Shown one piece after another: positions 1 to 8,354 of a stretch of 64,000 nt of DNA (positions are counted from its first letter, which is position 1; each line of letters starts with the position of its first letter). Source of the DNA: Chromatiaceae bacterium (GTDB lineage Bacteria > Pseudomonadota > Gammaproteobacteria > Chromatiales > Chromatiaceae); assembly GCA_027078745.1 (NCBI GenBank), contig JALWWO010000010.1, positions 62,001 to 126,000 on the forward strand, written 5' to 3'. Both the position numbers and the translations under genes were made by a program. The notes beneath the pieces are model-generated. The model was not told where the DNA came from, made no database searches, and saw only the letters and a list, made by a program, of their open reading frames with translations.

Positions 1-1164
1 AACGGCTTGAGCATCCAGGTCTACTTCGGACGGCGGAAGGGTTCTGCCAGCACGACAGATCTGAGCACTGCCGCCATCCGAGATACGGTAGCCGCTGCCT
101 GTAGCATCGCCACCCATACCCAGGAAGAACCTTGTTCAGGACTGCCGGATGCGGCGCATTTGGCCGAGGAGATTCCAGATCTGGATCTCGATCATCCTTG
201 GGACTTGACCGTAGAACAGGGGATAGAACTGGCCCGCATCTGTGAATCCGCCGCCCGCACCCTGGACAAGCGCATCGTCAATTCTGAGGGGGCGAATCTG
301 TCCACCCAGCGCAACCTGCACGTGTACGGCAATACCCTGGGCTTTCTGGGGGGCTATCCCAGCACCCGCCACAGTCTGAGCTGCGCTCTGGTGGCGCGGG
401 AAGGAGACAGCATGGAGCGGGATTATTGGTGGACCACCAGCCGCGCGCCTGAGGATCTGGAATCTCCCGAGCAGGTGGGGCGACGCGCTGCGGAACGCAC
501 CCTGGCCCGGCTCCACAGCCGCCGCGTTCCCACGGGTCCTGCGCCGGTGTTGTTCAGCGCGCCCATGGCAGCAGGCCTGTTGCGGAACCTGGTAGCTGCC
601 CTCAGCGGGGCGAATCTCTACCGCAAGGCGAGCTTTCTCCTGGATCAGCTGGGCACTCAGCTCTTTCCCGACTTCGTGCGCATCCATGAAGAACCCCATC
701 TGCCTCGGGCATTGGGCAGCGCACCCTTTGACGGGGAGGGGGTGGCAACCCGCGCGAAGGATTTGGTGCGGGAAGGGGTGCTGCGCACCTATCTGTTGGA
801 CAGTTATACGGCTTGCCGCCTGGGCCTGGTCACCACGGGCAATGCGGGGGGGGTGCACAATCTGCGCATCCAGCCCAATGCCGGGGATCGGGCGAGCTTG
901 CTGCGGGAGATGGATCGGGGCCTGTTGGTTACGGAACTCCTGGGGCAGGGGGTCAATCTGGTGACCGGCGACTATTCCCGAGGGGCGGCCGGCTTCTGGG
1001 TAGAAGGAGGAGCAATCCAATATCCCGTATCGGAGATCACCATCGCCGGCAATCTCAAGGAGATGTTTCGACAGCTGGTGGCGGTGGGGGATGACTGCGA
1101 TTTCCCCGGCAATGTGCAGACCGGTTCTTGGCTCATCGAACGAATGATGATCGCCGGTGCCTAG
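1..1164 (+). CDS. pmbA: PmbA/TldE metalloprotease subunit (5' truncated)
   Basis: C-terminal part of PmbA (TldE), which with TldD forms a cytoplasmic metalloprotease that matures microcin B17 and degrades CcdA in enterobacteria. The frame is open from base 1, so the gene begins upstream of the window. Visible family signatures include GSASTTDLS and AAACSIA near the left edge, SFLLDQLGTQLFP in the middle, and the C-terminal VSEITIAGNLKEMF followed by GSWLIERMMIAGA. About 387 residues are present, most of the usual ~450. The stop codon overlaps the stop region of the convergent L,D-transpeptidase gene by 4 bp, so the two genes share a tail-to-tail junction without room for a terminator. Confidence 0.95.
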   Translation, partial: NGLSIQVYFGRRKGSASTTDLSTAAIRDTVAAACSIATHTQEEPCSGLPDAAHLAEEIPDLDLDHPWDLTVEQGIELARICESAARTLDKRIVNSEGANLSTQRNLHVYGNTLGFLGGYPSTRHSLSCALVAREGDSMERDYWWTTSRAPEDLESPEQVGRRAAERTLARLHSRRVPTGPAPVLFSAPMAAGLLRNLVAALSGANLYRKASFLLDQLGTQLFPDFVRIHEEPHLPRALGSAPFDGEGVATRAKDLVREGVLRTYLLDSYTACRLGLVTTGNAGGVHNLRIQPNAGDRASLLREMDRGLLVTELLGQGVNLVTGDYSRGAAGFWVEGGAIQYPVSEITIAGNLKEMFRQLVAVGDDCDFPGNVQTGSWLIERMMIAGA

Positions 1165-1682
1165 GGGAAGATATCGATAGGGGTGCCGTCCGGCACGGCA
1201 TTCCAGATCTCGTCCATTTGCTCGTTGTTCACCGCAATGCAACCATCGGTCCAGTCCCGCCGGTCGTATTCCGCAAGCACCCGCTTGGAATGGATGTAGT
1301 TGGGCCGGCCGTGAATCATGATCATGCCGCCGGGATTCACACCCAGCGCTTTGGCTCGCGCTCGATCTTGGGCATTGGGATAGGAGATGTGAATGGATTT
1401 GTAGAAGCGGCTGTTGGGATTGCGCCAGTCCAGCACATAATGTCCCTCCGGCGTGCGCTCATCCCCCTCCTGCACCTTGTGCCCGATGGGCGCATCCCCC
1501 AAAGCGATGGGATATTCCCGCACCACCTTTCCCCGATAGAGCAAGCGCAACCGCCGCTCGGACTTGTCCACCACCACCCGATCTGCTCGCAAGGTTTCTT
1601 GCTGGGGTGGCGGCGTGGTGCAGCCGCTGAGCCAGAGCAAAAGCAGGATGCTCCCGAACCCCCATCCCACAGACTTCGGCAT
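1161..1682 (-). CDS. L,D-transpeptidase (YkuD/ErfK) lipoprotein
   Basis: A 173-residue putative peptidoglycan L,D-transpeptidase anchored to the membrane. The ATG at 1682 is preferred because GGGAAG lies just upstream and the preceding ptsP stop is one base away. Residues 1-20 form a lipoprotein signal ending in the lipobox LSGC, with Cys21 as the lipidation site. The YkuD catalytic region is seen as IMIHGRPN followed by TDGCIAVNN, which supplies the active-site His and Cys; the usual Arg after the Cys motif is Ala here, a modest departure. It closes a close-packed minus-strand run behind ptsP. The family forms 3-3 cross-links or anchors Braun-type lipoproteins; which of these applies cannot be told from sequence. 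Confidence 0.88.
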   Translation of the reverse strand: MPKSVGWGFGSILLLLWLSGCTTPPPQQETLRADRVVVDKSERRLRLLYRGKVVREYPIALGDAPIGHKVQEGDERTPEGHYVLDWRNPNSRFYKSIHISYPNAQDRARAKALGVNPGGMIMIHGRPNYIHSKRVLAEYDRRDWTDGCIAVNNEQMDEIWNAVPDGTPIDIFP

Positions 1683-1683
1683 G

Positions 1684-3954
1684 TCACTTCCCGGGACGCA
1701 CCAGACCCGCAAGCCCGATGTCTTCTAAAGTTTGCAGGAGCAGGCGGCGCACACAGTCGGAATCTTCACAATCTCGGGCTTGGGAATAGACTTCCCGCGC
1801 TTGGGTGCGGGTCAGGCTCCGAACTACCCATTTGACCCGCAGCAGACTGCCCGCGCTCATGCTGAGGCTGTGAATGCCCAGCCCCATGAGCAGGGGCACG
1901 GCGAGGGGATTGCCCGCCATCTCCCCGCAGATGCTCAGCTCACGCCCGTGGATGCGGGCGGCGATCATCACTTCTTCCAGCGCCCGCAGCACAGCGGGAT
2001 GCAGTTCATCATAGAGGCGGGCAACATGAACATTGTTCCGATCCACCGCCAGCAGATATTGAGTGAGATCATTGGTGCCCACGGACAGAAAATCCACTCG
2101 ACGCGCCAGTTCCCGGGCCTGGTACACAGCGGCGGGCACCTCGATCATGACCCCCACGGGCGGCATCTGCACCGAATAGCCCTCTTCTCGCAACTCGTTG
2201 TATGCCCGTCGGATCAGGCGTCGGGCCTCGTCCACTTCTCTAACCGAGCTGATCATGGGCAACAGGAGCTGAAGATTGCCCAGGTCCAGATTCGCCCGCA
2301 GAGCGGCCCGCACCTGGGTGAGGAAGATCTCGGGATGATCCAAGGTGATGCGGATGCCCCGCCAACCCAGAAAGGGATTGGATTCTGACTCCGACAGGGG
2401 AAAATAGGGCAAGGGTTTGTCTCCGCCGATGTCCAAGGTGCGGATGGTCACCGGTCTGGGATGAAAGATTTCCAGCACATGCCGATAATTCTCCATTTGC
2501 TCCCGTTCCCCGGGGAAGCGATCCCGCACCAGGAAGGGCAGTTCCGTGCGGTACAGTCCCACGCCTGCGGATTCCTCGATGCCCAGGGGCCGGGACTCCG
2601 AGACCAGCCCTGTGTTCAAAAAGAGCGGCAGGCTGTATCCATCCGGCGTTTCCGAAGGCAAGTTTCGCTGGCTCTCGATCTCATGGGAAAGCAGGCGATC
2701 ATCGTCTAGCAACCGCTGATACTCGTCCCGAACAGCAGGAGTAGGCCCTACATAGACCCGTCCCCGATAGCCGTCCAGGATGATTTCCTTGCCCTCCATT
2801 CGGCTGACTGGCAGATCCGCCACCCCCATGGCAGCGGGTACGCCCATACCTCGGGCGAGAATGGCGATGTGGGAGGAAGTAGAACCGGTGACGGACACAA
2901 TGCCTGCCAGGCGGTCTCGGGGCACGGAGGCCAGCTGCATGACGCTGATCTCCTCCCCCACCAACACTGTTTGATCTGGATAATGGGCGGGTTTCGCTTC
3001 CAAATGTTCCAGATGCATGAGAATGCGCCGCCCCAGATCCCGCACATCCGAAGCCCGTTCCCGCAGATAGGGATCTTCCATGGCCTCGAACACCCGGATA
3101 TGTTCGCGGATCACCTCTCGCAGGGCATAGGGTGCCCAAGAACCTTGGCGGATGCGTTCTATTGTGCCATCGATGAGGGTGTCGCTCTCCAGCATGAGAC
3201 GCCAGGCTTCGAACAGCGCCCGATCCTCTGCCCGCAGAGTCTCAGCCATGCGCTGGGCGAACTGGTCTAGCTCTGCCACCACTTCCGCCACCGCTTTGCG
3301 GAAGGCTGCTTCTTCTCGATCTGGATCTTGGGCGGGTCGATCCGGCGTCTTATCCAGATCTGCCGGCGGGTAGACCACCAGAGCAGTGCCGATGGCGATG
3401 CCTGGGGAAGCGGGCAGTCCTTGCAGAAAATGGTTCGGTAGGCTCCCCGCCCCTTGGAGCCGTGCCAGTTCTCCGCTGGTCTTGGCATGACTGATGGCAC
3501 CGGCCAGCTGAGAACCCAAGGTCATGACCAAGGTAACCGCATCGTCCTCAAAGGTTTGGGCTTCCCGCTTTCGCAGGGCTAACACCCCGAGCACCTTGCC
3601 ATTCTGGATGATGGGCACCCCTAGGAAAGCCCGATACTGCTGTTCACCGGTTTCTTCGAGGAAGCAATAGCGGGCATGTTGAGAAGCGTCCGCTAGATTC
3701 ACTGGCTCCGCCCGCTCGTTCACCAGACCGATCAGACCTCGATTCAGGGGAATGCGCACCTGTCCCACCGCTTCCGGCCGCAATCCGTCAGTAGCTTGAA
3801 GCACGTGGACGCGGGCGCTCGCATCCGTGAGGTAGACCGAACAGGCATCGGCACCAGTGGTTTCCTTGACCCGATGGACGATGATGTTCAGGGCTTGTTC
3901 CAGGTCGGAGGCATCGTTGACCTCTTGGACGATCCGACGAAGGTATTGAAGCAT
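1684..3954 (-). CDS. ptsP: PtsP, GAF-domain enzyme I of the nitrogen PTS (EI-Ntr)
   Basis: This 756-residue protein is the PEP-dependent phosphotransferase that starts the nitrogen-related PTS chain (EI-Ntr to NPr to EIIA-Ntr). An N-terminal GAF domain (about 1-160, starting LQYLRRIVQEVNDASDLEQAL) is followed by the enzyme I N-domain and phosphohistidine domain, with the active His in SVTGSTSSHIAILARGMGVP. The PEP-binding TIM barrel follows, with DIGGDKPLPYFP and the catalytic Cys in LSICGEMAGNP. Length matches E. coli PtsP. It lies 8 bp downstream of the YgbA-family gene and 1 bp upstream of the L,D-transpeptidase gene, so co-transcription is likely. No NPr or EIIA-Ntr gene is in the window. 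Confidence 0.95.
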   Translation of the reverse strand: MLQYLRRIVQEVNDASDLEQALNIIVHRVKETTGADACSVYLTDASARVHVLQATDGLRPEAVGQVRIPLNRGLIGLVNERAEPVNLADASQHARYCFLEETGEQQYRAFLGVPIIQNGKVLGVLALRKREAQTFEDDAVTLVMTLGSQLAGAISHAKTSGELARLQGAGSLPNHFLQGLPASPGIAIGTALVVYPPADLDKTPDRPAQDPDREEAAFRKAVAEVVAELDQFAQRMAETLRAEDRALFEAWRLMLESDTLIDGTIERIRQGSWAPYALREVIREHIRVFEAMEDPYLRERASDVRDLGRRILMHLEHLEAKPAHYPDQTVLVGEEISVMQLASVPRDRLAGIVSVTGSTSSHIAILARGMGVPAAMGVADLPVSRMEGKEIILDGYRGRVYVGPTPAVRDEYQRLLDDDRLLSHEIESQRNLPSETPDGYSLPLFLNTGLVSESRPLGIEESAGVGLYRTELPFLVRDRFPGEREQMENYRHVLEIFHPRPVTIRTLDIGGDKPLPYFPLSESESNPFLGWRGIRITLDHPEIFLTQVRAALRANLDLGNLQLLLPMISSVREVDEARRLIRRAYNELREEGYSVQMPPVGVMIEVPAAVYQARELARRVDFLSVGTNDLTQYLLAVDRNNVHVARLYDELHPAVLRALEEVMIAARIHGRELSICGEMAGNPLAVPLLMGLGIHSLSMSAGSLLRVKWVVRSLTRTQAREVYSQARDCEDSDCVRRLLLQTLEDIGLAGLVRPGK

Positions 3955-3962
3955 GGAAGGCG

Positions 3963-4322
3963 TTAGCGAGTTACCCGGGCCAGCTTGGGACTGGGGCGCA
4001 GTTTATCCAGCAGGTGCAACAGGGCAAGCCAGGGATGGCGGCGGGGCATGCGAGGACCCGCATAGCGCATGACAGCTTGGATCTCCGCCCGGCGCGCCGC
4101 GCTGTAGCAATGCACGGTGCACCGATTGCAGACCGGCTTTTGTTCCTGAAAGGGGCAGATGTCCAAGCGCCGATGGGCGTAATCCTGCAACCGCGCACAG
4201 TCTGGGCAGAGGCTCTTTTGCGCACCATGGGTATCTCGGCAATAGAGGTGTAACATGGCATCGATGATGCGCTTTTCCTGACGGATGCGGCGACCGGTCC
4301 CCCGTCTTCTCTGCCTGTTCAT
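3963..4322 (-). CDS. YgbA-family (nitrous oxide-stimulated promoter) protein
   Basis: A 119-residue cysteine-rich cytoplasmic protein of the YgbA_NO family, whose E. coli member is induced by nitric oxide through NsrR. The chosen ATG at 4322 follows the upstream stop by one base; an in-frame upstream extension to 4391 would overlap the preceding gene. Conserved elements visible are RIRQEKRIIDAMLHLYCRDTHG in shortened form (RQEKRIID, CRDTHG), the pair LCPDC, CPFQEQKPVCNRC, and VHCYSA. The many Cys residues suggest a metal or Fe-S site, which is inference. It sits between a CxxC thioredoxin-like protein and ptsP in a tight minus-strand run, hinting at a redox or nitrosative stress role. Confidence 0.8.
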   Translation of the reverse strand: MNRQRRRGTGRRIRQEKRIIDAMLHLYCRDTHGAQKSLCPDCARLQDYAHRRLDICPFQEQKPVCNRCTVHCYSAARRAEIQAVMRYAGPRMPRRHPWLALLHLLDKLRPSPKLARVTR

Positions 4323-4323
4323 C

Positions 4324-4566
4324 TCAGTCCCGCACCCAAGCGCGCACCTGATCGGGTCCGGGCAACCCGCCCGCATGGACGACCTGGCCATCCACCACCA
4401 CGCCGGGGGTGCTCAGGACACCGAATGCCAGGATTTCCGCCAGATCGGTGACCTTCTCCAGTCGAATTTCTACCCCCGCTTCCCGGGCCGCTTGGGCGAT
4501 GAGGTTGGCAGTGATCTCGCAGTTGCGGCAGCCACTGCCCAGCACTTGAATCGTTTTCATAGGCAT
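4324..4566 (-). CDS. Small thioredoxin-family redox protein (CRNC)
   Basis: An 80-residue protein of the small redox-active disulfide family (MTH895-like thioredoxin). It begins MPMKTIQVLGSGCRNC, with the active CxxC at residues 13-16, and carries the thioredoxin cis-Pro region STPGVVVDG about residues 52-60. There is no signal peptide, so it should act in the cytosol. A second ATG at 4560 is also possible. It is the first gene of a minus-strand run that continues into the YgbA-family gene one base later. TTGACA is present upstream around 4610, but no well-spaced -10 was found, so the promoter is not assigned. Confidence 0.85.
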   Translation of the reverse strand: MPMKTIQVLGSGCRNCEITANLIAQAAREAGVEIRLEKVTDLAEILAFGVLSTPGVVVDGQVVHAGGLPGPDQVRAWVRD

Positions 4567-4643
4567 GTCCGAATCGAGAACCTCAGAGCCCTATACCATA
4601 GCATTGTTGTCAACTTTTAGGAAAATACCCCAGGCGGATTGCC

Positions 4644-6839
4644 TCAGCGCACCCGCCACACATGGACCACGGGTTTGGCTCCATCCGCGAAGAGTTCCAG
4701 CACATAGAGCAGATCATGGGCGCGATCATAGGCAACTTCGCCGATCCGATACCGCCGTTGCACACCGGTGCCCAGCAGATCTTCTTCAATCCCCGCTGGA
4801 TTGAGAAACAGATGTTCATCGAAATCCAGATGAGCATAGGGCTGGGGTTCCCAGGGTTCCAAGGCTCCCGAAGCTACTTGGGCCAATTGGTCGGGATCGT
4901 AGAGGAGGAAGCGGGCATTGAATCGGCTCGACCACCAGCCCCGTTCTCCCAAGCAATCCAGTCCTTCGGTGCAGCAATGGGCAAGATCTTCTGGCGGGCA
5001 GGGGGTCCCGTCCGCCAGATAGCAGGCGATGCCCAGAAAGTCATCCTGCACACAGGGATATTCCGGCCCGCGGGGATTTCGATAGCCATACCAGTACTTT
5101 TCCCCGGTACCCTTGGTGCCCGCGAACAGCAGGGCGGATTTCCCCGTGCTGGTGGTGATCCAAGCGCCGCCCTCCCATTCGTCGGGGTGCTGATAGCCCT
5201 GCAAACTGTGGTAGGTTACATCTTCCGTATCCAGGGAGCTGGCATAGGCGAGCAGCACGCTGGCATCGAGGACCGCACCCGATGCCGGGGGGGTGCCCGC
5301 ATCGTCGAGCCAAGGCCGGTAGGCGATGAGATTGGGACCCATGCCGCCCCAGCCCCCATCTCGGAAGCGACCTGCCCCCAGATAGGCCCCTGACACCTGG
5401 GCATCGGCCCAAGCGGCGGGAATCTCCAGGAGATAGCCGTTGAGTCGGTAGGGGTCTAGGTCATCCAAATACCAGGCGCCCTGCAGCTGGGGGTCGGAAA
5501 GATCGGGATCAAACCAAAAATGGCTGGCATCTCGGGGCGTTGGCGGTTCGCTCTGATAATGGGCGCCCCAAGCCCCGTGGAGCTTGGGGCCCGTGGCCGG
5601 ATGATCCAGGTATTGCAGGGCAAGCCGAGGGATCTCTTCCAGATGGGTGAACCAACCGGAGAACACATTCTGAAAGCCCTGGAGAAACACCGCTTGGTTC
5701 AGGTCTTCCAAGCGATCTGAGATCACAGGAACGGGAATGGAGATTTCTGCGATCTGATCCCCGTCCGGCAGTTCTCCGTAGGCGATACGATCATGGCCGG
5801 AAATGTAGAGGGAACCCGGGAATCCGTCCGCCGGCCCGGTTGGATCCCCCCCGGGATGAAAGGTCATGGCATTGCCCCCATAGGCGAAGGTGCGGGGGCG
5901 GTTCCCATCGTCCGGAAGCCGAAAAGCACCTAAGTACTGAAAATCCTCTGGCATCAAGCGCTGGGTGCTTGTGGAGATCGTGCTGATGAGGTTGCCGCCA
6001 TCATCGCCCACCGGCGGGCAGAAGATCACCGCATCCCCGGCATCCAAGCTGGAATCCACCTGACAGGCGGAAGGGGCCGGGGCTGTACCGTTGATCGCTT
6101 CATACCAAAGGGTTGCGATCTGATCGTAGCCGCTGCTGTTGGGATGATTGCCATCGCTGCTCAACAGGGCGGGCGTTTCGAAAATGGTGGTCGAGTAGAA
6201 ATCCACCAGGGTAGCACCATAGGTAGCTGCCTGGGTCTGCACCCCCTGGTTGTAGCGCTGAATCTGAGCCGACATGCGCGGGATCTCCTCTTCCGTGATG
6301 CCGGGAAAGTATTCCTCGCGCAAACTAGGATCCGTGAGGACCGGCCGTCGAGATTGATCATCCAACAAAGCGATGTAAAGCGCAGCGCCGGTATCCCCGA
6401 GGGTGCGCAGAATCGTGCCCACCCGATCCAGAGCATCGCCGATCTCCACTTCCTCGCACTGATCCAAATCTCCCCCATACCATTCCGCACAGACTTCGGA
6501 ATTGTAGAGTCCGAACAGGTCGTTGCTACCGATCCACACCAAGGCCAGCTTTGGATTGCCGGTAGGCGCCCCGTTCAGCAGTTCCACGGCTTCCCCTAAC
6601 TGGGTGTTGATGAGATCTTCCGTGGTCTGTCCGGAAACCGCCAGGTTGTCCAGGGTGGAACCGGCATGATCGGACAGCAATAGGTTCAGCAATCGCTGGG
6701 GATAGCCGCCCTGAAAGGGCTCATCTCCATCTCCAGCGGTGAGGCTATCCCCGAGGGTGACGAGGCGGATCGGTTGTGCGCCGGCGGGCAAACTCAACCC
6801 CAGGGTCAGGCACATCATCATCCACAGAAACGCATTCAT
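4644..6839 (-). CDS. Secreted SGNH/GDSL hydrolase with a large C-terminal domain
   Basis: A 731-residue exported protein. Residues 1-21 are a signal peptide ending ALPAGAQ-like (LSLPAGAQ). The SGNH hydrolase domain spans about 25-250: GDSL with nucleophile Ser32, the Gly in NLAVSGQT, the GSND block with Asn106, and the catalytic pair in SSDGNHPNSSGY (Asp229, His232). Residues about 290-731 form a second domain I do not recognise, rich in Trp, Tyr, Pro and Asp, with MTFHPGGDP and SGHDRIAYGELPDGD early on and a terminal segment ending VVHVWRVR that may be a beta-propeller-like fold (inference). GGAGGT precedes the ATG at a good distance. Substrate is unknown; esterase or polysaccharide deacetylase activity is possible. 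It is monocistronic or leads the thioredoxin-like gene 77 bp downstream. Confidence 0.82.
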   Translation of the reverse strand: MNAFLWMMMCLTLGLSLPAGAQPIRLVTLGDSLTAGDGDEPFQGGYPQRLLNLLLSDHAGSTLDNLAVSGQTTEDLINTQLGEAVELLNGAPTGNPKLALVWIGSNDLFGLYNSEVCAEWYGGDLDQCEEVEIGDALDRVGTILRTLGDTGAALYIALLDDQSRRPVLTDPSLREEYFPGITEEEIPRMSAQIQRYNQGVQTQAATYGATLVDFYSTTIFETPALLSSDGNHPNSSGYDQIATLWYEAINGTAPAPSACQVDSSLDAGDAVIFCPPVGDDGGNLISTISTSTQRLMPEDFQYLGAFRLPDDGNRPRTFAYGGNAMTFHPGGDPTGPADGFPGSLYISGHDRIAYGELPDGDQIAEISIPVPVISDRLEDLNQAVFLQGFQNVFSGWFTHLEEIPRLALQYLDHPATGPKLHGAWGAHYQSEPPTPRDASHFWFDPDLSDPQLQGAWYLDDLDPYRLNGYLLEIPAAWADAQVSGAYLGAGRFRDGGWGGMGPNLIAYRPWLDDAGTPPASGAVLDASVLLAYASSLDTEDVTYHSLQGYQHPDEWEGGAWITTSTGKSALLFAGTKGTGEKYWYGYRNPRGPEYPCVQDDFLGIACYLADGTPCPPEDLAHCCTEGLDCLGERGWWSSRFNARFLLYDPDQLAQVASGALEPWEPQPYAHLDFDEHLFLNPAGIEEDLLGTGVQRRYRIGEVAYDRAHDLLYVLELFADGAKPVVHVWRVR

Positions 6840-7260
6840 CTCAGCACCTCCGCCCTTTTCCCTTCATTTTAGATGAAAATAGGCGGCGGACTGGAGAAAG
6901 GCGCGCAGCTCATTCGCTATCGGGTGCTGGGCAACATCGCTCTGGGTTTCCACGCCGACAGTCGCTTTCCTGATCTCCTTCGTCCTGCGGTGCTTCGTAC
7001 AAAATGCATCGTTTCCGGCGTCGCCTTTCGAGGGCAACGCCGAAAGAAAACAGATCTGGAAAGCATGCGATCGCACAGGTGATCGGAAGTGCGGAAATCC
7101 GGTCCGTTCGGGTTACCGCAGAACAGATGCTCAAGCTGGACCGGAATTATTCCCTACGTCAGATTCAGGCGGTCATTCAATTGAAGGGAACCACTCCGCA
7201 ATCTGAAATCCTTCTTTGCGGTAGCAATCGATTCCGCAGAAATCTCCCCGGAACAGCAAA
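6840..7260. other. Non-coding gap, 421 bp
   Basis: The left end holds the Shine-Dalgarno (GGAGGT, about 6843-6850, minus) and presumably the promoter of the GDSL hydrolase gene. Several short open frames cross the rest in both strands, but none shows a recognisable motif or a plausible ribosome site. The stretch near 7110-7240 contains a short inverted pair (TACCGCA near 7115 and TGCGGTA near 7217). No tRNA, clear terminator or mobile element was found. Confidence 0.5.
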
Positions 7261-8349
7261 TCACCGGTTCATGGCCATGCGGTCCCGCAGTCCCAAGGGG
7301 TCATCGGGATCCACCCCAGGCATAAAGGGGAGCTTGCGGTCCGCATGGGTCAATTGGTAGACCTTCCCCATCCAGTTACCCACCACGCCTTCTGCAGTAT
7401 CGTGCCAAGTGTTGTCCAGGCGCGGCGCGATGAGCTCCTCCGGAAAAGGCGGCGGTGGGCGTCCCTGATCCAAGGCTTCCAGCAGGCGATCCCGATGTTC
7501 TAACAAAATCTCTTGATCCCGCAGGCGGAAATAGTGCTGGGGAAAGGGGGGATAGTCGTGCCGCTCCCCGGCAGCGAAGCGGTTCACTTCCCGCTTGTAT
7601 TCCTTGAGCAAAGAGATGGTGTCGTATTCCGGATGTCCCTGGAAGAAAACCAATCGGAAACCGTCTTCACTGACCGCCAGATGCACGCCCGCTTCCTCGC
7701 TTTCCACCAGCACGGGCAGACCCGCAGCCTCGAACTGATGACGGCCGATCTCGTTGAAGCGGGAATGAGGTACATGAAATCTGGTGTTCACGCTGTTGAC
7801 CAGGGGATGGGCCCGATTTACCACCCGATGCTCATAGACCCCCCAGCGCTTTTCCGGCAAGTGATAGCGGCGTTGTCCGTAGCGGAACTGCAGCACTGCA
7901 TGGGTTGCCAAACAGGAACAGAGGGTGGAAGTCACCTGTTCCGCCGCCCAGTCGATCACTTGGATCAGCGGTTCCCAGAAGGGTTCATCCGCTAGGTTCG
8001 GCTGGGTTACATTGGCCCCCGTGATGATCAGGGCATCCAGGCCCTCCTGGCGGATCTGATCGAAGGATTCGTAATAGCGATCGATATGAGCCCGAGCGGC
8101 TTCACCTCGGGGCAGTGCGTCCAGGGTGAAGGGATGAACATAGAATTGGGCGATGGGATTGCTCTGACCTACCAACCGGAAGAATTGGCGTTCCGTAGCG
8201 GCCAAAGCCGCATCGGGCATCATGTTGCACAACCCGATGTGGAGCTCGCGGATGTCCTGATGCTTCGCCCGCTCCGGATCCAGGATCGTCTGACCCTCCT
8301 GACGCAAGCGTTCCAAAGCGGGGAGATCGATATGAGCGACGATGGGCAT
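7261..8349 (-). CDS. metA: Homoserine O-succinyltransferase-family enzyme (MetA)
   Basis: A 362-residue member of the MetA glutamine-amidotransferase-fold acyltransferases, which acylate homoserine in the first committed step of methionine synthesis. The catalytic Cys is in TSTLCSCLATHA (Cys146 aligns best with E. coli Cys142), and the His-Glu pair is in FFQGHPEYD (His239, Glu241). The N-terminus has the family block HIGLCNMMPDAALAATERQF. I recall close relatives annotated as succinyltransferase in halophilic and sulfur-oxidising gammaproteobacteria, but acyl-donor choice (succinyl- versus acetyl-CoA) is not certain from sequence. The ATG follows the P-loop gene stop by 5 bp with little Shine-Dalgarno signal, suggesting translational coupling. 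Confidence 0.88.
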   Translation of the reverse strand: MPIVAHIDLPALERLRQEGQTILDPERAKHQDIRELHIGLCNMMPDAALAATERQFFRLVGQSNPIAQFYVHPFTLDALPRGEAARAHIDRYYESFDQIRQEGLDALIITGANVTQPNLADEPFWEPLIQVIDWAAEQVTSTLCSCLATHAVLQFRYGQRRYHLPEKRWGVYEHRVVNRAHPLVNSVNTRFHVPHSRFNEIGRHQFEAAGLPVLVESEEAGVHLAVSEDGFRLVFFQGHPEYDTISLLKEYKREVNRFAAGERHDYPPFPQHYFRLRDQEILLEHRDRLLEALDQGRPPPPFPEELIAPRLDNTWHDTAEGVVGNWMGKVYQLTHADRKLPFMPGVDPDDPLGLRDRMAMNR

Positions 8350-8354
8350 GGGGA

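Noticed and set aside
136-1242. Long minus-strand open frame opposite pmbA
   Set aside because: Antisense shadow of a GC-rich coding region; pmbA on the plus strand has clear family motifs and the antisense translation has none.
7004-7360. Plus-strand frame in the gap before metA
   Set aside because: Runs into the metA 3' end on the opposite strand, lacks a ribosome site and any motif.
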